Both the position numbers and the translations under genes were made by a program. The notes under the pieces are model-generated. The model worked only from the letters and a program-made list of their open reading frames with translations, had not been told where the DNA came from and did no database searches. This document shows, in pieces, positions 8,580 to 20,703 of a stretch of DNA of 64,000 nucleotides (position 1 is the first letter of the stretch; every line of letters begins with the position of its first letter). Origin of the DNA: Enterobacter genomosp. O (GTDB lineage Bacteria; Pseudomonadota; Gammaproteobacteria; Enterobacterales; Enterobacteriaceae); the NCBI RefSeq assembly GCF_001022965.1, contig NZ_LECZ01000027.1, positions 1-64,000 of the forward strand, in the 5' to 3' direction.

Positions 8580-8677
8580 CATCAAAAGCGCCAAAAAATG
8601 ATAACAATAACCGGTGGCAAAAGAGGCTGCAAAGGCAGTTCCAACAAGCAGTTTAAAACAGAGCTGAGAGGCAAAGA

Positions 8678-8971
8678 ATGAGCACGGTTTACATTGTCAT
8701 TTTAACCTATATCAAACCCCTTGAAGAGGTTGACGCAGCGATACCAGCTCATGTGGAGTGGCTAAAAAAGGGGTATGCAGAGGGGATATTTCTGGCTTCC
8801 GGAAGACGGATCCCAAGAACCGGTGGGGTCATTCTCGCTAAATCTGAGAGTCTTGCCTCTCTTGAAGAGCGCTTGCGCGAGGATCCTTTTCAGGCGTTAA
8901 AGCTTGCGACTGCCGAAATCATACCCTTCGAACCCAGTATGAAGGCAGAACTTTTAGACAATGTGTTTTGA
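8678..8971 (+). CDS. YciI-like (YCII-related domain) protein
   Basis: This 97-residue protein matches the YciI-like pattern: a beta strand (VYIVILTYIKP), a His in AHVEWLKKGYAEG, and GIFLASGRRIPRTGGVILA followed by an acidic helix and DPF. This domain is a ferredoxin-like alpha/beta fold found alone in many bacteria; the substrate is unknown. Composition is closer to the backbone than to the AT-rich genes before it, so it probably marks the right border of the toxin island. It is convergent with ychF and shares the terminator at 8981-9012. Confidence 0.8.
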   Translation: MSTVYIVILTYIKPLEEVDAAIPAHVEWLKKGYAEGIFLASGRRIPRTGGVILAKSESLASLEERLREDPFQALKLATAEIIPFEPSMKAELLDNVF

Positions 8972-8980
8972 CGCTGCAAT

Positions 8981-9012
8981 AAAAAAATCCACGCCAGGGC
9001 GTGGATTTTTTT
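8981..9012. terminator. bidirectional terminator between the YciI-like gene and ychF
   Basis: The perfect stem ATCCACGCC/GGCGTGGAT is flanked by seven A on the left and seven T on the right, so it works as an intrinsic terminator in both directions. Confidence 0.9.
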
Positions 9013-9025
9013 GACTCAAGACGAA

Positions 9026-10120
9026 TCAGACGTTAAACAGGAAGTTCATTACGTCGCCATCTTTAACGATATAATCTTTCCCTTCCGCACGCATCTTGCC
9101 TGCTTCTTTCGCGCCTTGCTCACCTTTGTAGGTGATGAAGTCTTCAAACGCGATGGTCTGCGCACGAATAAAGCCTTTCTCGAAGTCGGTATGGATTTTA
9201 CCAGCAGCCTGAGGCGCAGTTGCACCCACAGGGATGGTCCACGCACGCACTTCTTTCACGCCAGCGGTGAAGTAGGTCTGCAGGTTCAGCAGCTCATAGC
9301 CTGCGCGGATCACGCGGTTCAGGCCCGGCTCTTCCAGACCCAGCTCGGCCATGAACTCTTCACGGTCGGCATCGTCCAGCTCGGCGATATCAGATTCAAC
9401 GGCCGCGCACACGGCAACAACCACAGAACCTTCAGCCGCTGCGATTTCACGTACTTTGTCGAGGTACGGGTTGTTCTCGAAACCGTCTTCGTTAACGTTG
9501 GCGATGTACATGGTTGGCTTCAGGGTCAGGAAGCTCAGGTATTTGATTGCCGCTTTGTCTTCTTCAGTCAGGTTTTTCAGCGCGCGCAGCATGCCGGCGT
9601 TTTCCAGCTGTGGCAGACATTTTTCCAGCGCAGCCAGTTCCGCTTTCGCGTCTTTGTCGCCACCTTTGGCTTTCTTCTGCACGCGGTGAATAGCGCGTTC
9701 GCAGGTATCGAGGTCAGAGAGCGCCAGCTCGGTGTTGATGACGTCGATGTCGTCGGCCGGATCCACTTTGTTGTTCACGTGGATAATGTTGTCATTCTCG
9801 AAGCAGCGCACAACGTGACCGATCGCTTCGGTTTCACGGATGTTGGTCAGGAACTGGTTGCCCAGACCTTCACCTTTGGATGCGCCTTTTACCAGGCCCG
9901 CGATGTCCACGAACTCCATGGTGGTCGGCAGAATACGCTGTGGCTTCACGATTTCCGCGAGCTGGTCCAGACGCGGGTCAGGCATTGGAACAACGCCGGT
10001 ATTAGGTTCGATGGTACAGAACGGGAAGTTCGCCGCTTCGATACCCGCTTTGGTAAGCGCGTTAAACAGGGTGGATTTGCCCACGTTTGGCAGACCGACG
10101 ATACCGCATTTGAATCCCAT
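9026..10120 (-). CDS. ychF: redox-regulated ATPase YchF (Obg-related)
   Basis: This 364-residue P-loop NTPase has the G1 motif [14 protein letters not shown] at residues 8-21. It is followed by the central helical hairpin and a C-terminal TGS domain ([17 protein letters not shown] to the end, [11 protein letters not shown]). YchF binds ATP rather than GTP in its family, associates with ribosomes and negatively affects the oxidative stress response. The ATG at 10120 is preceded by AAGGTGAT. It lies 126 bp downstream of pth on the same strand, as in E. coli, and the two are probably co-transcribed. Confidence 0.97.
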   Translation of the reverse strand: MGFKCGIVGLPNVGKSTLFNALTKAGIEAANFPFCTIEPNTGVVPMPDPRLDQLAEIVKPQRILPTTMEFVDIAGLVKGASKGEGLGNQFLTNIRETEAIGHVVRCFENDNIIHVNNKVDPADDIDVINTELALSDLDTCERAIHRVQKKAKGGDKDAKAELAALEKCLPQLENAGMLRALKNLTEEDKAAIKYLSFLTLKPTMYIANVNEDGFENNPYLDKVREIAAAEGSVVVAVCAAVESDIAELDDADREEFMAELGLEEPGLNRVIRAGYELLNLQTYFTAGVKEVRAWTIPVGATAPQAAGKIHTDFEKGFIRAQTIAFEDFITYKGEQGAKEAGKMRAEGKDYIVKDGDVMNFLFNV

Positions 10121-10246
10121 TTCTAAATCACCTTAATATCTTGATAATCAATCCGTTAACGATAACCGACTGATGAAAAGTAAATAACTACGCCTATTAT
10201 ACACGTAACCCGCATGACGCGCGGTAAAAATGCCGTACCGGGTGGA

Positions 10247-10831
10247 TTATTGCGCTTTGAAAGCGTGCAAACGGTTTGTCGCTTTGGTTAACCCATCTTT
10301 CAGCCAGATTTCGGTGCAGCGCGCCGCTTCGTCTACCGCCTCGTCAATCAGTTTCTGCTCAGAAACCGGGGGCTTACCCAGAACAAAACCGACAACTTTG
10401 TTTTTATCGCCCGGATGGCCGATTCCCACGCGCAAACGGTGAAAATTCGGGTTATTGCCCAGCTTGCTGATGATGTCTTTAAGACCGTTGTGGCCGCCGT
10501 GCCCGCCGCCCAGCTTGAATTTTGCCACCCCAGGCGGAAGGTCCAGCTCATCGTGGGCCACCAGAATTTCATCCGGATTAATGCGATAAAACGTCGCCAT
10601 CGCCGCCACCGCTTTACCGCTCAGGTTCATAAACGTAGTGGGCACCAGCAGGCGAACATCCGCGCCAGCAAGGTTGATACGTGAGGTATACCCGAAGAAT
10701 TTAGGTTCTTCACGCAGGGGAGCACGTAACCGCTCGGCCAGCAGATCGACGTACCATGCCCCGGCATTGTGGCGGGTGGCCGCATACTCTGCGCCCGGGT
10801 TGGCGAGGCCGACAATCAGTTTAATCGTCAC
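10247..10831 (-). CDS. pth: peptidyl-tRNA hydrolase
   Basis: This 194-residue enzyme has the same length as in E. coli. It cleaves peptidyl-tRNA released from stalled or drop-off ribosomes and so recycles tRNA. Family residues are visible: N in [17 protein letters not shown] with the catalytic His of the RHNAG motif, PTTFMNLSG, and the Asp of [11 protein letters not shown]. The gene heads the pth-ychF pair. The 274-bp gap upstream separates it from divergent ychH and must hold both promoters. Confidence 0.97.
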   Translation of the reverse strand: MTIKLIVGLANPGAEYAATRHNAGAWYVDLLAERLRAPLREEPKFFGYTSRINLAGADVRLLVPTTFMNLSGKAVAAMATFYRINPDEILVAHDELDLPPGVAKFKLGGGHGGHNGLKDIISKLGNNPNFHRLRVGIGHPGDKNKVVGFVLGKPPVSEQKLIDEAVDEAARCTEIWLKDGLTKATNRLHAFKAQ

Positions 10832-11105
10832 GATTCAATTCCTAATGGGTTCCAGATCTGGCGCGTAGTTTACTGTCTGGCGCGCCGCTTGACAAAATTC
10901 TGCGATCTTCACAGTGAGATACGAATAATTACCTATTTGAACAATTAGAATTTCAAGCTGTTCAAAGTCTTATTTGTAAACTTTTGTTTGGGAGTTATCT
11001 GTAATTGTGATCATTCACGCAACTCATAAAAGGGGCGTTGTCTATACTTTACACACAAGGATTAGGGGCTTTTCCCCTGACGACCCAAAGTTCCGGAGGT
11101 GACAC

Positions 11106-11381
11106 ATGAAACGCAAAAACGCTTCGTTACTCGGTAACGTGCTGATGGGATTAGGGCTGTTCGTGATGGTAGCCGGCGTGGGTTATTCAATTTTAAACCA
11201 GTTGCCGCAGTTTGACCTTCCGCAATATTTTGCGCATGGCGCAATATTGAGCATCTTTGTTGGTGCGGTATTGTGGCTGGCAGGGGCTCGCGTGAGCGGC
11301 CACGAGGAAGTGTGTGACAAATACTGGTGGGTGCGCCACTACGACAAACGCTGTCGTCGCGACCAGCATAAGCACAGCTAG
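11106..11381 (+). CDS. ychH: stress-induced membrane protein YchH
   Basis: This 91-residue protein has two membrane helices (about residues 9-32, VLMGLGLFVMVAGVGYSIL, and 43-61, GAILSIFVGAVLWLAGA) and a short charged C-terminal tail ending DQHKHS. It corresponds to E. coli YchH, a DUF2583 inner-membrane protein linked to stress and biofilm. A good ribosome site (CCGGAGGTG) lies just before the ATG. A hairpin with T-run follows at 11403-11430. It is divergent from pth. Confidence 0.92.
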   Translation: MKRKNASLLGNVLMGLGLFVMVAGVGYSILNQLPQFDLPQYFAHGAILSIFVGAVLWLAGARVSGHEEVCDKYWWVRHYDKRCRRDQHKHS

Positions 11382-11402
11382 TGCTGCGATATCGAACACC
11401 GA

Positions 11403-11430
11403 AACGGCTCCCGAGGGAGTCGTTTTTTTT
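11403..11430 (+). terminator. terminator after ychH
   Basis: The stem ACGGCTCC/GGAGTCGT (one G-T pair) is followed by eight T. Confidence 0.85.
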
Positions 11431-11500
11431 GCATCAAGGGTTGACCCTCACGTAACGTAAGGCTCCAGAGTGGCGGCACTGGCAAAGAAAAGGAGCAGTT

Positions 11501-12559
11501 ATGTTGATTCAGGTGGGTGAGCTGGCAAAACGGGCCGGCATCACCGTGCGAACGTTGCATCACTATGAGCAAACAGGGTTGTTGCTGCCTTCTGCCAGAA
11601 GCGCGGCAGGTTACCGACTTTACAACCTGGCGGATGTTCAGCGTCTGCACATGATCCAGGCGCTGGCAAAAGCGGGGCTGGAACTTGCTGAAATCAGGGA
11701 TTTTCTGGAACAGGAGTCGCTATCGTTAACGGAGCTCCTCGATGCGCAAATCAGCCTGCTGGATAAGCAGCTGCGCAGCATAAATACGCTGCGCGACCGG
11801 ATGATGGATTTACGCACCGGGCTTCTCGACGATGCGACCCCGGATCTGGAATCCTGGCTACAGACTCTGGAGTTGATGAATATGTACGATCGCTGGTTTA
11901 GCAAAGAAGAGTTACAGCAGCTGCCGTTTGTGGTGCAGAAGGATGCGCTGGCGGCTATCTGGTCGGGGCTGGTTGCGGAGGCCAGCGCGCTGCTGGAACA
12001 ACACATACCCGCGACGGACGCGCGGGCGATGGACCTGGCTACGCGCTGGATGGTACGCCTGGAGCAGGACACGGCGGGCAAGCCGGAGTTTCTCACCCGG
12101 CTGAACGAAATGCACAGCGTTGAGCCACAGATGCAGGCGCAGACCGGCATTACGCCGGAGATGACCGATTACATTACGCGGGCGTTTGCCGAGTCGAAGC
12201 TTATTATCTGGGAGAAATATCTCTCTGCCGAAGAGATGGCATTTACCCGTAAGCACTACTTTGACCGCATGATGGAGTGGCCGCCGCTGGTGGCGAAGCT
12301 GCACCAGGCGCAGCGGGGAAATCTCGATCCCACCTCTGACGATGCGCAAAAACTTGCCGAAAACTGGCTGGCGCTGTTCCAGTCTTACGCGGGCACGAAC
12401 CCGGAGACCCAGCAAAAGTTTCGCGTGGCCATGCAGCAGGAGCCGCATCTGATGAAGGGAACATGGATGACGCCTGCCGTGATCGCATGGCTCCAGCAGG
12501 CGATCGGGGTGATGATGCAGAGACGTTTCTCTGCATCAGGTGGCTCACAGATCCGCTAA
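11501..12559 (+). CDS. MerR-family transcriptional regulator
   Basis: This 352-residue regulator has an N-terminal MerR winged helix (residues 2-70: [26 protein letters not shown], then [19 protein letters not shown]). A dimerisation helix follows (about 80-120). The rest is a long C-terminal effector region rich in helices, which I cannot assign to a named ligand domain; it lacks the Cys cluster of metal-sensing MerR proteins. The gene is absent from this place in E. coli. Its 3' end overlaps the 3' end of convergent dauA by 15 bp, so the two transcripts are antisense at their ends. The ribosome site is AAGGAGCAG, 5 bases before the ATG. Confidence 0.88.
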   Translation: MLIQVGELAKRAGITVRTLHHYEQTGLLLPSARSAAGYRLYNLADVQRLHMIQALAKAGLELAEIRDFLEQESLSLTELLDAQISLLDKQLRSINTLRDRMMDLRTGLLDDATPDLESWLQTLELMNMYDRWFSKEELQQLPFVVQKDALAAIWSGLVAEASALLEQHIPATDARAMDLATRWMVRLEQDTAGKPEFLTRLNEMHSVEPQMQAQTGITPEMTDYITRAFAESKLIIWEKYLSAEEMAFTRKHYFDRMMEWPPLVAKLHQAQRGNLDPTSDDAQKLAENWLALFQSYAGTNPETQQKFRVAMQQEPHLMKGTWMTPAVIAWLQQAIGVMMQRRFSASGGSQIR

Positions 12560-14224
12560 CGCCGCTTCACGGTTAGGGTAGAAGGAGAGTCGGCCAGGGA
12601 TGGGCTGCACGCCCGCGCGCGCCATGGTGCGCAGTGGCTGGAATTCCAGGTTACTTACCCGCAGCTCGCAGCCTTCCGGCAGGCGTTTCACAAAGCGCTG
12701 GAAGGCATCCAGCCCGCCGGCATCCAGCACCGGTACGGCATCCCATTTCAGCACCACAATCCGTTTGCCCGCGATGCGGGACTCCAGATCGCTGAACAAT
12801 CCTTCCGCCGCGGCGAAAAACAGCGGGCCAATCACGCGCAGTACCAGCACGTCGTCGGGCACCTCCACGTTAACCGGGGATAGGCGGGTCATCTGCGCAA
12901 TGCGGCGCATAAACAGCAGGGATGCGAGCACGATCCCGACGCTGATGGCGATGACCATATCGAACAGCACGGTCAGCGACATGCAGATCAGCATCACGAT
13001 GATGTCGTCTTTCGGGGCGCGACGCAGCAGGTTCACGACCTTGTGCGCCTCACTCATGTTCCAGGCCACCATCAGCAGGAGGGCAGCCATGGCGGAGAGC
13101 GGCAGCCAGGAGAGCAGCGGGGCGAGGATCAGCAGGGCGAGGATCACCAGCACGGAGTGGATAACCGCCGATACGGGCGAGGTTGCCCCGGCGCGCACGT
13201 TTGCCGCAGAACGGGCGATAGCCGCCGTGGCCGTAATACCGCCGAAGAACGGCGCGATGATATTCCCTAATCCCTGGCCGACCAGCTCGCCGTTAGCTTT
13301 GTGTTTGGTGCCGGTCATGCCGTCAAGCACCACGGCGCAGAGCAGGGACTCAATCGCCCCCAGCATCGCCATGGAGAAAGCAGCAGGAAGCAGGGCGCGA
13401 AGGGAATCCCAGCTTAAGGTAAAGCTGGAGCCGGGCAGTTCCCACGGCAGCACCAGCTGCGGTAACAGCTGCGGAATGCCGCTGCCCTGTGAACCGTCCG
13501 CCAGAACATAGTGGAACTGCGAGCCGATGGTGGCGACATGACCACCGAACATATTTACGATAGCCATCACCGCGCAGCCCAGCAGCAGCGCGGGCAAATG
13601 GCCCGGCAGACGAATGCCCAGACGGGGCCAGACGATCAGCGTGCCCAGCGTCACAATCCCGATGGCGGCGTCGCCCAGGTTCGCAGTCGGCAGGGCCATA
13701 AACAGCGCCCCCACTTTTTGCAGATAGTGTTCAGGAACGTGAGCCATTTGCAGGCCGAGGAAATCCTTGATTTGCATCGTCCCGATGGTGATACCGATCC
13801 CGGAGGTGAACCCCAGCGTCACGGAAAGGGGGATGTACTCGATCAGGCGGCCAAAGCGGGCCAGGCCAAACAGTATTAAAAAGACCCCGGACATCAGGGT
13901 GGCGACCAGCAGGCCTGCCAGGCCAAACTGTTGCGAAACGGGGTAGAGGATCACCACAAAAGCGGCGGTTGGGCCGGAGACGCTAAAGCGTGAACCGCCG
14001 GTCAGGGCGATGACGATCCCGGCAACGGCCGAGGTGTACAGGCCGTACTGCGGCGCAACGCCGCTGCCAATCGCCAGCGCCATCGCCAGCGGGATGGCGA
14101 TAATGCCGACGGTGATCCCGGCAATCAGGTCACGCACAAAGCGTGACGAGGTGTACTTCTCTTTCCAGCAGGCGTCGATGAGGGCGCGAAAGGGCAGAAC
14201 ATGTGAGGAGGTTACGTTTTTCAC
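12545..14224 (-). CDS. dauA: C4-dicarboxylate transporter DauA (SulP family)
   Basis: This 559-residue SulP/SLC26 transporter has about a dozen membrane helices in the first 420 residues (conserved start [29 protein letters not shown] and [13 protein letters not shown]) and a cytoplasmic STAS domain at about 440-550. E. coli DauA (YchM) takes up succinate and other C4-dicarboxylates aerobically at acidic pH. The order prs then dauA on one strand matches E. coli. The prs terminator at 14309-14337 separates the two. Confidence 0.95.
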   Translation of the reverse strand: MKNVTSSHVLPFRALIDACWKEKYTSSRFVRDLIAGITVGIIAIPLAMALAIGSGVAPQYGLYTSAVAGIVIALTGGSRFSVSGPTAAFVVILYPVSQQFGLAGLLVATLMSGVFLILFGLARFGRLIEYIPLSVTLGFTSGIGITIGTMQIKDFLGLQMAHVPEHYLQKVGALFMALPTANLGDAAIGIVTLGTLIVWPRLGIRLPGHLPALLLGCAVMAIVNMFGGHVATIGSQFHYVLADGSQGSGIPQLLPQLVLPWELPGSSFTLSWDSLRALLPAAFSMAMLGAIESLLCAVVLDGMTGTKHKANGELVGQGLGNIIAPFFGGITATAAIARSAANVRAGATSPVSAVIHSVLVILALLILAPLLSWLPLSAMAALLLMVAWNMSEAHKVVNLLRRAPKDDIIVMLICMSLTVLFDMVIAISVGIVLASLLFMRRIAQMTRLSPVNVEVPDDVLVLRVIGPLFFAAAEGLFSDLESRIAGKRIVVLKWDAVPVLDAGGLDAFQRFVKRLPEGCELRVSNLEFQPLRTMARAGVQPIPGRLSFYPNREAALADL

Positions 14225-14308
14225 AATTATCTATCATCCGTATGCGCATCATCTGTCATATGAATGGCAGGTGAAGGAGGCATTAATCATACAAATAAAA
14301 CCCAGAGA

Positions 14309-14337
14309 CAAAAAAACCCGCCGCAGCGGGTTTTTGG
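14309..14337 (-). terminator. terminator of prs
   Basis: The stem AACCCGC/GCGGGTT is flanked by an A-run on the left, which reads as a T-run on the minus strand downstream of prs. Confidence 0.85.
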
Positions 14338-14348
14338 GCCGTGTCCGA

Positions 14349-15365
<1,017 letters not shown>

Positions 15366-15421
15366 CTATCCAGGCGGTGTATTAAAGAGCGCGATGCAAC
15401 GTCTGGAACAGGGTGACGTTG

Positions 15422-16291
15422 TCACCGAAACTCAGTCTGCGCCAGAATGGCGTGCTGCAGGGGGGACGTGTTCATCCCGCGCGCTACAAAACCATGCAGC
15501 CAAACCGGCGCTTGCTCAAGCACCTGACGAGCGGCGGATTCGGTGTCAAATTCAGCAAAGACACAGGCCCCTGTACCAGTCAGGCGCGACGGCGCGTATT
15601 CTAACAGCCAGGAAAGCACCGCATCAACCTCGCGAAAACGTTTTCTTGCGATATCCTCGCAATCGTTGCTGAATTCACAATTTAATAACGTTTCTATTGA
15701 CCGAACCGGGGTATCTCTTTTCAGGTCTGGATCTTTAAAGATGACCGGGGTCGGAATGCTTACGCCAGGGTGGGCCACCAGATACCATTTTTCCGGCGGT
15801 TCAGCCGGGGAGAGGATCTCACCCACGCCCTCGGCAAAGGCCGCGTGACCGCGAACAAACACCGGGACATCCGCGCCCAGCGTCAGGCCTAAAGCGGCCA
15901 GCTCGTCCTGCGACAGCCCGCAACCCCAGAGGTGGTTCAGGGCAACCAGCACCGTGGCGGCGTTAGATGAGCCACCGCCCAGCCCGCCGCCCATCGGCAG
16001 ACGTTTCTCGATGCGGATGTCCGCACCGCTTCCTGCCGGCAATCGTCCGGCTTCTGCCGCGGCTTTCATCAGCAGGCGCGCAGCGCGAACGATCAGGTTG
16101 TCCTCATGCGCCACGCCTTCCACCGGCGTCAGGAGGCAAACCTGGCCGTCCTGGCGCAGTTCGATAGAGATCGTGTCCCCATAATCAATAAACTGAAACA
16201 GCGTTTGCAGGGTGTGGTACCCGTCAGCACGCTGGCCGGTAATGTATAAAAACAGGTTCAGTTTTGCCGGAGAGGGCCAGTGGGTCATCAT
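15422..16291 (-). CDS. ispE: 4-diphosphocytidyl-2-C-methyl-D-erythritol kinase
   Basis: This GHMP kinase phosphorylates CDP-methylerythritol in the MEP pathway of isoprenoid synthesis. The N-terminal [17 protein letters not shown] and the glycine-rich ATP loop [17 protein letters not shown] (about residues 95-111) identify it. It is 289 residues long, a few more than E. coli at the C-terminus. The start overlaps the lolB stop by 4 bp, so the two are translationally coupled, as in E. coli. A second ATG one codon in is an equal candidate start. Confidence 0.96.
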   Translation of the reverse strand: MMTHWPSPAKLNLFLYITGQRADGYHTLQTLFQFIDYGDTISIELRQDGQVCLLTPVEGVAHEDNLIVRAARLLMKAAAEAGRLPAGSGADIRIEKRLPMGGGLGGGSSNAATVLVALNHLWGCGLSQDELAALGLTLGADVPVFVRGHAAFAEGVGEILSPAEPPEKWYLVAHPGVSIPTPVIFKDPDLKRDTPVRSIETLLNCEFSNDCEDIARKRFREVDAVLSWLLEYAPSRLTGTGACVFAEFDTESAARQVLEQAPVWLHGFVARGMNTSPLQHAILAQTEFR

Positions 16292-16899
16292 TTAACGATC
16301 CAGTTGTCCATTTTCAGCTTGATGCGCTGGCTGCCCTGGGTCAGTTCCATATTTGATGGCAGCGCCGGTTTACTCTTGCTGTCATAGTCGTTGTACACCA
16401 CTTTCCAGGTTTTGCCGTTCTGGGTGTAGCTCATCTGGCTCAGACGGTATTGCTCGTCAAGCGTGTAGTCGGTTGCCTCACCCGGCAGGCCAAGGATCCA
16501 CTGACGCAGGCTGTTGAGCGGGATAGGCATCCCGGTCAGCTTGCCAATCATCTCTTCGGCATCGGTCGCGGTGTAGTGCTGGCCTTTATTATCGGTGATC
16601 TGCGCTTCGCCCGGTTTCGCGATAAGCTCCAGCTCGGTGCTGCCCAGCGGGTTCAGCAGCAGCAGGCGATAGTTGTCCTGGCCCGTCTGCTGCCAGAAGA
16701 AGCGCGCATAAACCTTTTGTTCGTCAGAGAGATAAGCGAAGGCGCCGCGGGTCTGGTACTGGCTCAAATTACGGACGTCCTGCTGGTGCTGACGCCACTG
16801 CGGTGAATCAGGGCTTTTGCCCGGGCCTTTTGGTTGGGTGACGGTACATGCGGTCAGAACCAGTGCCGCCAGCGGCAGCAGGCGAATCAGTCGGGTCAT
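16288..16899 (-). CDS. lolB: outer-membrane lipoprotein receptor LolB
   Basis: This 203-residue lipoprotein has the signal peptide [18 protein letters not shown] with lipobox LTAC and Cys18 as acylated residue. LolB receives lipoproteins from periplasmic LolA and inserts them in the outer membrane. The body has the half-open beta-barrel pattern ([40 protein letters not shown]). The gene is divergent from hemA across 201 bp and is the first gene of the lolB-ispE pair. Confidence 0.96.
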   Translation of the reverse strand: MTRLIRLLPLAALVLTACTVTQPKGPGKSPDSPQWRQHQQDVRNLSQYQTRGAFAYLSDEQKVYARFFWQQTGQDNYRLLLLNPLGSTELELIAKPGEAQITDNKGQHYTATDAEEMIGKLTGMPIPLNSLRQWILGLPGEATDYTLDEQYRLSQMSYTQNGKTWKVVYNDYDSKSKPALPSNMELTQGSQRIKLKMDNWIVK

Positions 16900-17100
16900 A
16901 ATGAGGACAAATCCTTGAGATACGTTGCAGTTATGACTGTTAATGCTAGCGTCGAAGGGTGCTACCGTCTACGTTCAAATTATCTCAAAGCGTTGTGTAA
17001 CCTATTACTCCGAAAGGGGGCAGTCCCTTTTATTGATCTCGCGCATCCTGTATGATGCGTTCTGCTAACCTTATTAACGCTGGTACTACTCCCGCTCAAC

Positions 17101-18357
17101 ATGACCCTATTAGCACTCGGCATCAACCACAAAACGGCCCCGGTTTCGCTGCGAGAACGCGTTACGTTTTCGCCGGATACGCTTGACCTGGCGCTGGACA
17201 GCCTGCTTGCACAGCCGATGGTGCAGGGTGGCGTGGTGCTCTCGACGTGCAACCGTACCGAGCTGTATTTAAGCGTGGAAGAGCAGGATAACCTGCATGA
17301 AGCGCTGATCCGCTGGCTATGCGACTACCACAACCTCAACGAAGACGAGCTGCGCAACAGCCTGTACTGGCATCAGGACAACGATGCGGTCAGCCATCTG
17401 ATGCGCGTCGCCAGCGGGCTGGATTCGCTGGTGCTGGGCGAGCCGCAGATCCTGGGTCAGGTGAAAAAAGCGTTTGCGGATTCGCAAAAAGGGCACCTGA
17501 AGGCCAGCGAGCTGGAGCGCATGTTCCAGAAGTCGTTCTCCGTGGCGAAGCGTGTGCGAACCGAAACCGACATTGGTGCCAGTGCGGTTTCTGTTGCTTT
17601 CGCGGCCTGCACCCTTGCGCGTCAAATCTTTGAATCCCTCTCAACCGTCACCGTAATGCTGGTGGGGGCGGGCGAAACCATCGAACTTGTGGCGCGCCAT
17701 CTGCGCGAGCATAAAGTGAAAAAGATGATTATCGCAAACCGCACCCGCGAACGCGCGCAGGTGCTGGCGGATGAAGTGGGGGCAGAGGTGGTTGCCCTGA
17801 GCGACATCGATGAACGTCTGAAAGAGGCGGACATTATTATCAGCTCTACCGCCAGCCCGCTGCCGATCATCGGTAAAGGGATGGTGGAGCGCGCGCTGAA
17901 GTCCCGTCGTAATCAGCCTATGCTGCTGGTGGATATCGCCGTTCCGCGCGATGTGGAGCCAGAAGTCGGCAAGCTGGCTAACGCCTACCTCTACAGCGTG
18001 GATGACCTGCAAAGCATCATTTCGCACAACCTCGCTCAGCGTAAAGCGGCGGCGGTTCAGGCTGAAACCATTGTCGAGCAGGAAACCAGTGAGTTTATGG
18101 CCTGGCTGCGCGCGCAAAGCGTCAGCGAGACCATCCGCGAGTACCGCGGGCAGGCGGAGCAGGTGCGTGATGACCTGACTGCCAAAGCGTTAGCGGCCCT
18201 TGAACAGGGTGGCGACGCACACGCAATAATGCAGGATCTGGCGTGGAAACTGACCAACCGCCTGATCCATGCACCAACCAAATCTCTTCAGCAGGCAGCC
18301 CGTGACGGGGATGATGAACGCCTGACTATTCTGCGCAACAGCCTCGGGCTGGAATAG
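17101..18357 (+). CDS. hemA: glutamyl-tRNA reductase
   Basis: This 418-residue enzyme reduces glutamyl-tRNA(Glu) with NADPH to glutamate-1-semialdehyde, the first committed step of tetrapyrrole synthesis. It has the typical start [21 protein letters not shown], the catalytic Cys in [14 protein letters not shown] (about residue 50), the NADPH loop [16 protein letters not shown], and the C-terminal dimerisation helix. It is the same length as in E. coli. The ATG lies directly after a TTATTAACGC region with little Shine-Dalgarno character. It heads the hemA-prfA-prmC-ychQ-sirB1-kdsA run. Confidence 0.97.
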   Translation: MTLLALGINHKTAPVSLRERVTFSPDTLDLALDSLLAQPMVQGGVVLSTCNRTELYLSVEEQDNLHEALIRWLCDYHNLNEDELRNSLYWHQDNDAVSHLMRVASGLDSLVLGEPQILGQVKKAFADSQKGHLKASELERMFQKSFSVAKRVRTETDIGASAVSVAFAACTLARQIFESLSTVTVMLVGAGETIELVARHLREHKVKKMIIANRTRERAQVLADEVGAEVVALSDIDERLKEADIIISSTASPLPIIGKGMVERALKSRRNQPMLLVDIAVPRDVEPEVGKLANAYLYSVDDLQSIISHNLAQRKAAAVQAETIVEQETSEFMAWLRAQSVSETIREYRGQAEQVRDDLTAKALAALEQGGDAHAIMQDLAWKLTNRLIHAPTKSLQQAARDGDDERLTILRNSLGLE

Positions 18358-18398
18358 CGCCCTATACCCATTTTCTAAGACAAGGTGCACTTACGCCT

Positions 18399-19481
18399 AT
18401 GAAGCCTTCTATCGTCGCTAAACTGGAAGCTCTGCACGAGCGCCATGAAGAAGTACAGGCGCTGCTCGGCGATGCCGGGACCATTGCGGACCAGGAACGT
18501 TTTCGCGCGCTCTCACGTGAATACGCGCAGTTAAGTGATGTTTCTAAATGCTTTACCGACTGGCGACAGGTTCAGGAAGATATCGAAACCGCGCAGATGA
18601 TGCTCGACGATCCTGAAATGCGCGAGATGGCGCAGGAAGAGTTGCAGGATGCGAAAGCGCGTTCCGAAGAGATGGAGCAGCAGCTTCAGGTGCTTCTGCT
18701 GCCGAAAGATCCGGACGATGAGCGTAACGCGTTTGTGGAAGTCCGCGCCGGTACCGGCGGTGACGAAGCGGCCCTGTTTGCCGGGGATCTGTTCCGCATG
18801 TACAGCCGTTACGCCGAATCGCGTCGCTGGCGCGTGGAAATCATGAGCGCCAACGAAGGCGAGCACGGTGGCTACAAAGAGGTTATCGCCAAGATCAGCG
18901 GCGACGGCGTGTACGGCCGTCTTAAATTTGAATCCGGCGGTCATCGCGTGCAGCGCGTGCCGGCCACCGAATCTCAGGGACGCATTCATACCTCAGCCTG
19001 TACGGTAGCGGTGATGCCGGAGCTGCCGGAAGCGGAACTGCCGGACATCAACCCGGCCGATCTGCGCATCGACACCTTCCGTTCCTCCGGGGCGGGTGGT
19101 CAGCACGTTAACACCACCGACTCCGCCATCCGTATTACCCACCTGCCGACCGGCATCGTCGTCGAATGTCAGGACGAGCGTTCGCAGCACAAAAACAAAG
19201 CCAAAGCGCTGTCCGTGCTGGGTGCGCGTATCCATGCGGCAGAAATGGCGAAACGCCAGCAGGCGGAAGCGTCTACGCGTCGTAACCTGCTGGGCAGCGG
19301 CGATCGCAGCGACCGTAACCGCACCTACAACTTCCCGCAGGGCCGCGTGACCGACCACCGTATCAACCTGACGCTCTACCGTCTGGACGAGGTGATGGAA
19401 GGTAAGCTGGACATGCTGATTGAGCCTATCGTGCAGGAATACCAGGCCGACCAGCTGGCGGCGCTGTCCGAGCAGGAATAA
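18399..19481 (+). CDS. prfA: peptide chain release factor 1
   Basis: RF1 reads UAA and UAG and triggers hydrolysis of peptidyl-tRNA. It is 360 residues long. The codon-recognition motif PAT is seen in [17 protein letters not shown], and the catalytic GGQ in [18 protein letters not shown] (about residue 235). The Gln of GGQ is methylated by the product of the next gene, prmC, whose ATG overlaps the prfA stop (ATAATGG). The gene lies 41 bp after hemA in one operon. Confidence 0.98.
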   Translation: MKPSIVAKLEALHERHEEVQALLGDAGTIADQERFRALSREYAQLSDVSKCFTDWRQVQEDIETAQMMLDDPEMREMAQEELQDAKARSEEMEQQLQVLLLPKDPDDERNAFVEVRAGTGGDEAALFAGDLFRMYSRYAESRRWRVEIMSANEGEHGGYKEVIAKISGDGVYGRLKFESGGHRVQRVPATESQGRIHTSACTVAVMPELPEAELPDINPADLRIDTFRSSGAGGQHVNTTDSAIRITHLPTGIVVECQDERSQHKNKAKALSVLGARIHAAEMAKRQQAEASTRRNLLGSGDRSDRNRTYNFPQGRVTDHRINLTLYRLDEVMEGKLDMLIEPIVQEYQADQLAALSEQE

Positions 19482-20311
19482 TGGATTTCCAGCGCTGGTT
19501 ACGCCAGGCCACCGGTGAGCTTTCAGAAAGCGAAAGCCCTAAGCGCGATGCCGAAATTTTGCTTGAGTACGTGACGGGCAAAGCCCGCACGTATCTGCTG
19601 GCCTTCGGTGAAACCGAACTCACCGCAGAGCAGGAGGCGCAGCTGGCCGCGCTGCTCGCCCGCCGTAAAGCCGGCGAGCCGGTGGCGCATCTGGTCGGGG
19701 AGCGCGAGTTCTGGTCGTTACCCCTGTTCGTCTCAGCGGCGACGCTGATCCCGCGCCCCGACACCGAGTGTCTGGTGGAGCAGGCGCTGGCGCGTTTACC
19801 CGCAGAGGCCTGCCGCATTCTCGACCTCGGTACCGGCACCGGTGCTATCGCGCTGGCGCTCGCCACCGAGCGGCCCGATTGCGCGGTAACGGCGGTCGAT
19901 GTGATGCCCGACGCGGTGGCGCTGGCGCAGCGTAACGTGGCGCGACTGGGCGTGGCTAACGTGACCGTGCTGCAGAGCAGCTGGTTTAGCGCGCTGGAGA
20001 AGCAGACCTTCGGGATGATTGTCAGTAACCCGCCCTATATCGACGAGCAGGACCCGCACCTGGCGCAGGGGGATGTCCGCTTCGAACCGCTGACGGCGCT
20101 GGTCGCCGCCAACGACGGGTTAGCCGATCTTGACCATATTGTGACAACGTCACGACAGCATTTGCTTCCCGGCGGCTGGCTGCTGGTGGAGCATGGCTGG
20201 ACGCAGGGTGAAGCCGTGCGTGCGCTCTTTACGCAGGCGGGTTACGCCGCCGTCGAGACCTGCCGCGACTATGGCGGTAACGAACGCCTGACGCTGGGGC
20301 AGTGGCCGTGA
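19481..20311 (+). CDS. prmC: release factor glutamine methyltransferase
   Basis: PrmC (HemK) N5-methylates the Gln of the GGQ motif in RF1 and RF2. It is 276 residues long, with an N-terminal helical bundle (1-75), the SAM loop ILDLGTGTGAIALALA (about 115-130), and the catalytic NPPYI motif near residue 183. It overlaps prfA by one base and the next gene by four (GTGA), so the operon is translationally coupled. Confidence 0.97.
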   Translation: MDFQRWLRQATGELSESESPKRDAEILLEYVTGKARTYLLAFGETELTAEQEAQLAALLARRKAGEPVAHLVGEREFWSLPLFVSAATLIPRPDTECLVEQALARLPAEACRILDLGTGTGAIALALATERPDCAVTAVDVMPDAVALAQRNVARLGVANVTVLQSSWFSALEKQTFGMIVSNPPYIDEQDPHLAQGDVRFEPLTALVAANDGLADLDHIVTTSRQHLLPGGWLLVEHGWTQGEAVRALFTQAGYAAVETCRDYGGNERLTLGQWP

Positions 20312-20700
20312 GCCTGTTTACCGTACTTATTACCGTCCACCTGATTTCCGTTGCGCTGACCATCGGCTTTTTCATCGTGCGTTACTGGTGGCGCTACAGT
20401 AATAATCCGCTGATGAATGCCCGCTGGGTGCGTGTCGTGCCGCACTGTATCGACACGGTGTTGTTCCTTTCCGGTGCCGGGCTCATGTGGAAGACCGGCT
20501 ATCTGCCATTTACTGATAAAGGCGCATGGCTGACTGAAAAGCTGTTTGGCGTTATCATCTACATCGTTTTGGGTTTTATCGCGCTTGGGCGTCGTCGTCC
20601 GCGCAGCCAGCAGGTTGGGTTTATCGCCTTTCTGCTGGGTCTGGTGGTGCTGTACATCATCATTAAACTCGCCACCACAAGAATACCGTTACTGGGGTAA
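20308..20700 (+). CDS. ychQ: SirB2-family inner-membrane protein YchQ
   Basis: This 130-residue protein has four predicted membrane helices (VLITVHLISVALTIGFFIVRYWW; TVLFLSGAGLMW; LFGVIIYIVLGFIAL; VGFIAFLLGLVVLYIIIKLAT). It corresponds to the SirB2 family of unknown function. I chose the GTG at 20308, which overlaps the prmC stop as GTGA and gives the same length as E. coli; the GTG two codons earlier is less likely. Confidence 0.9.
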   Translation: MSLFTVLITVHLISVALTIGFFIVRYWWRYSNNPLMNARWVRVVPHCIDTVLFLSGAGLMWKTGYLPFTDKGAWLTEKLFGVIIYIVLGFIALGRRRPRSQQVGFIAFLLGLVVLYIIIKLATTRIPLLG

Positions 20701-20703
20701 GTC

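Noticed and set aside
9011..10126. 371-codon frame antisense to ychF
   Set aside because: It mirrors the codon structure of ychF, which is beyond doubt; no family features.
11006..11022. possible CRP site before ychH (TGTGATCATTCACG)
   Set aside because: The second half-site is out of register with the consensus.
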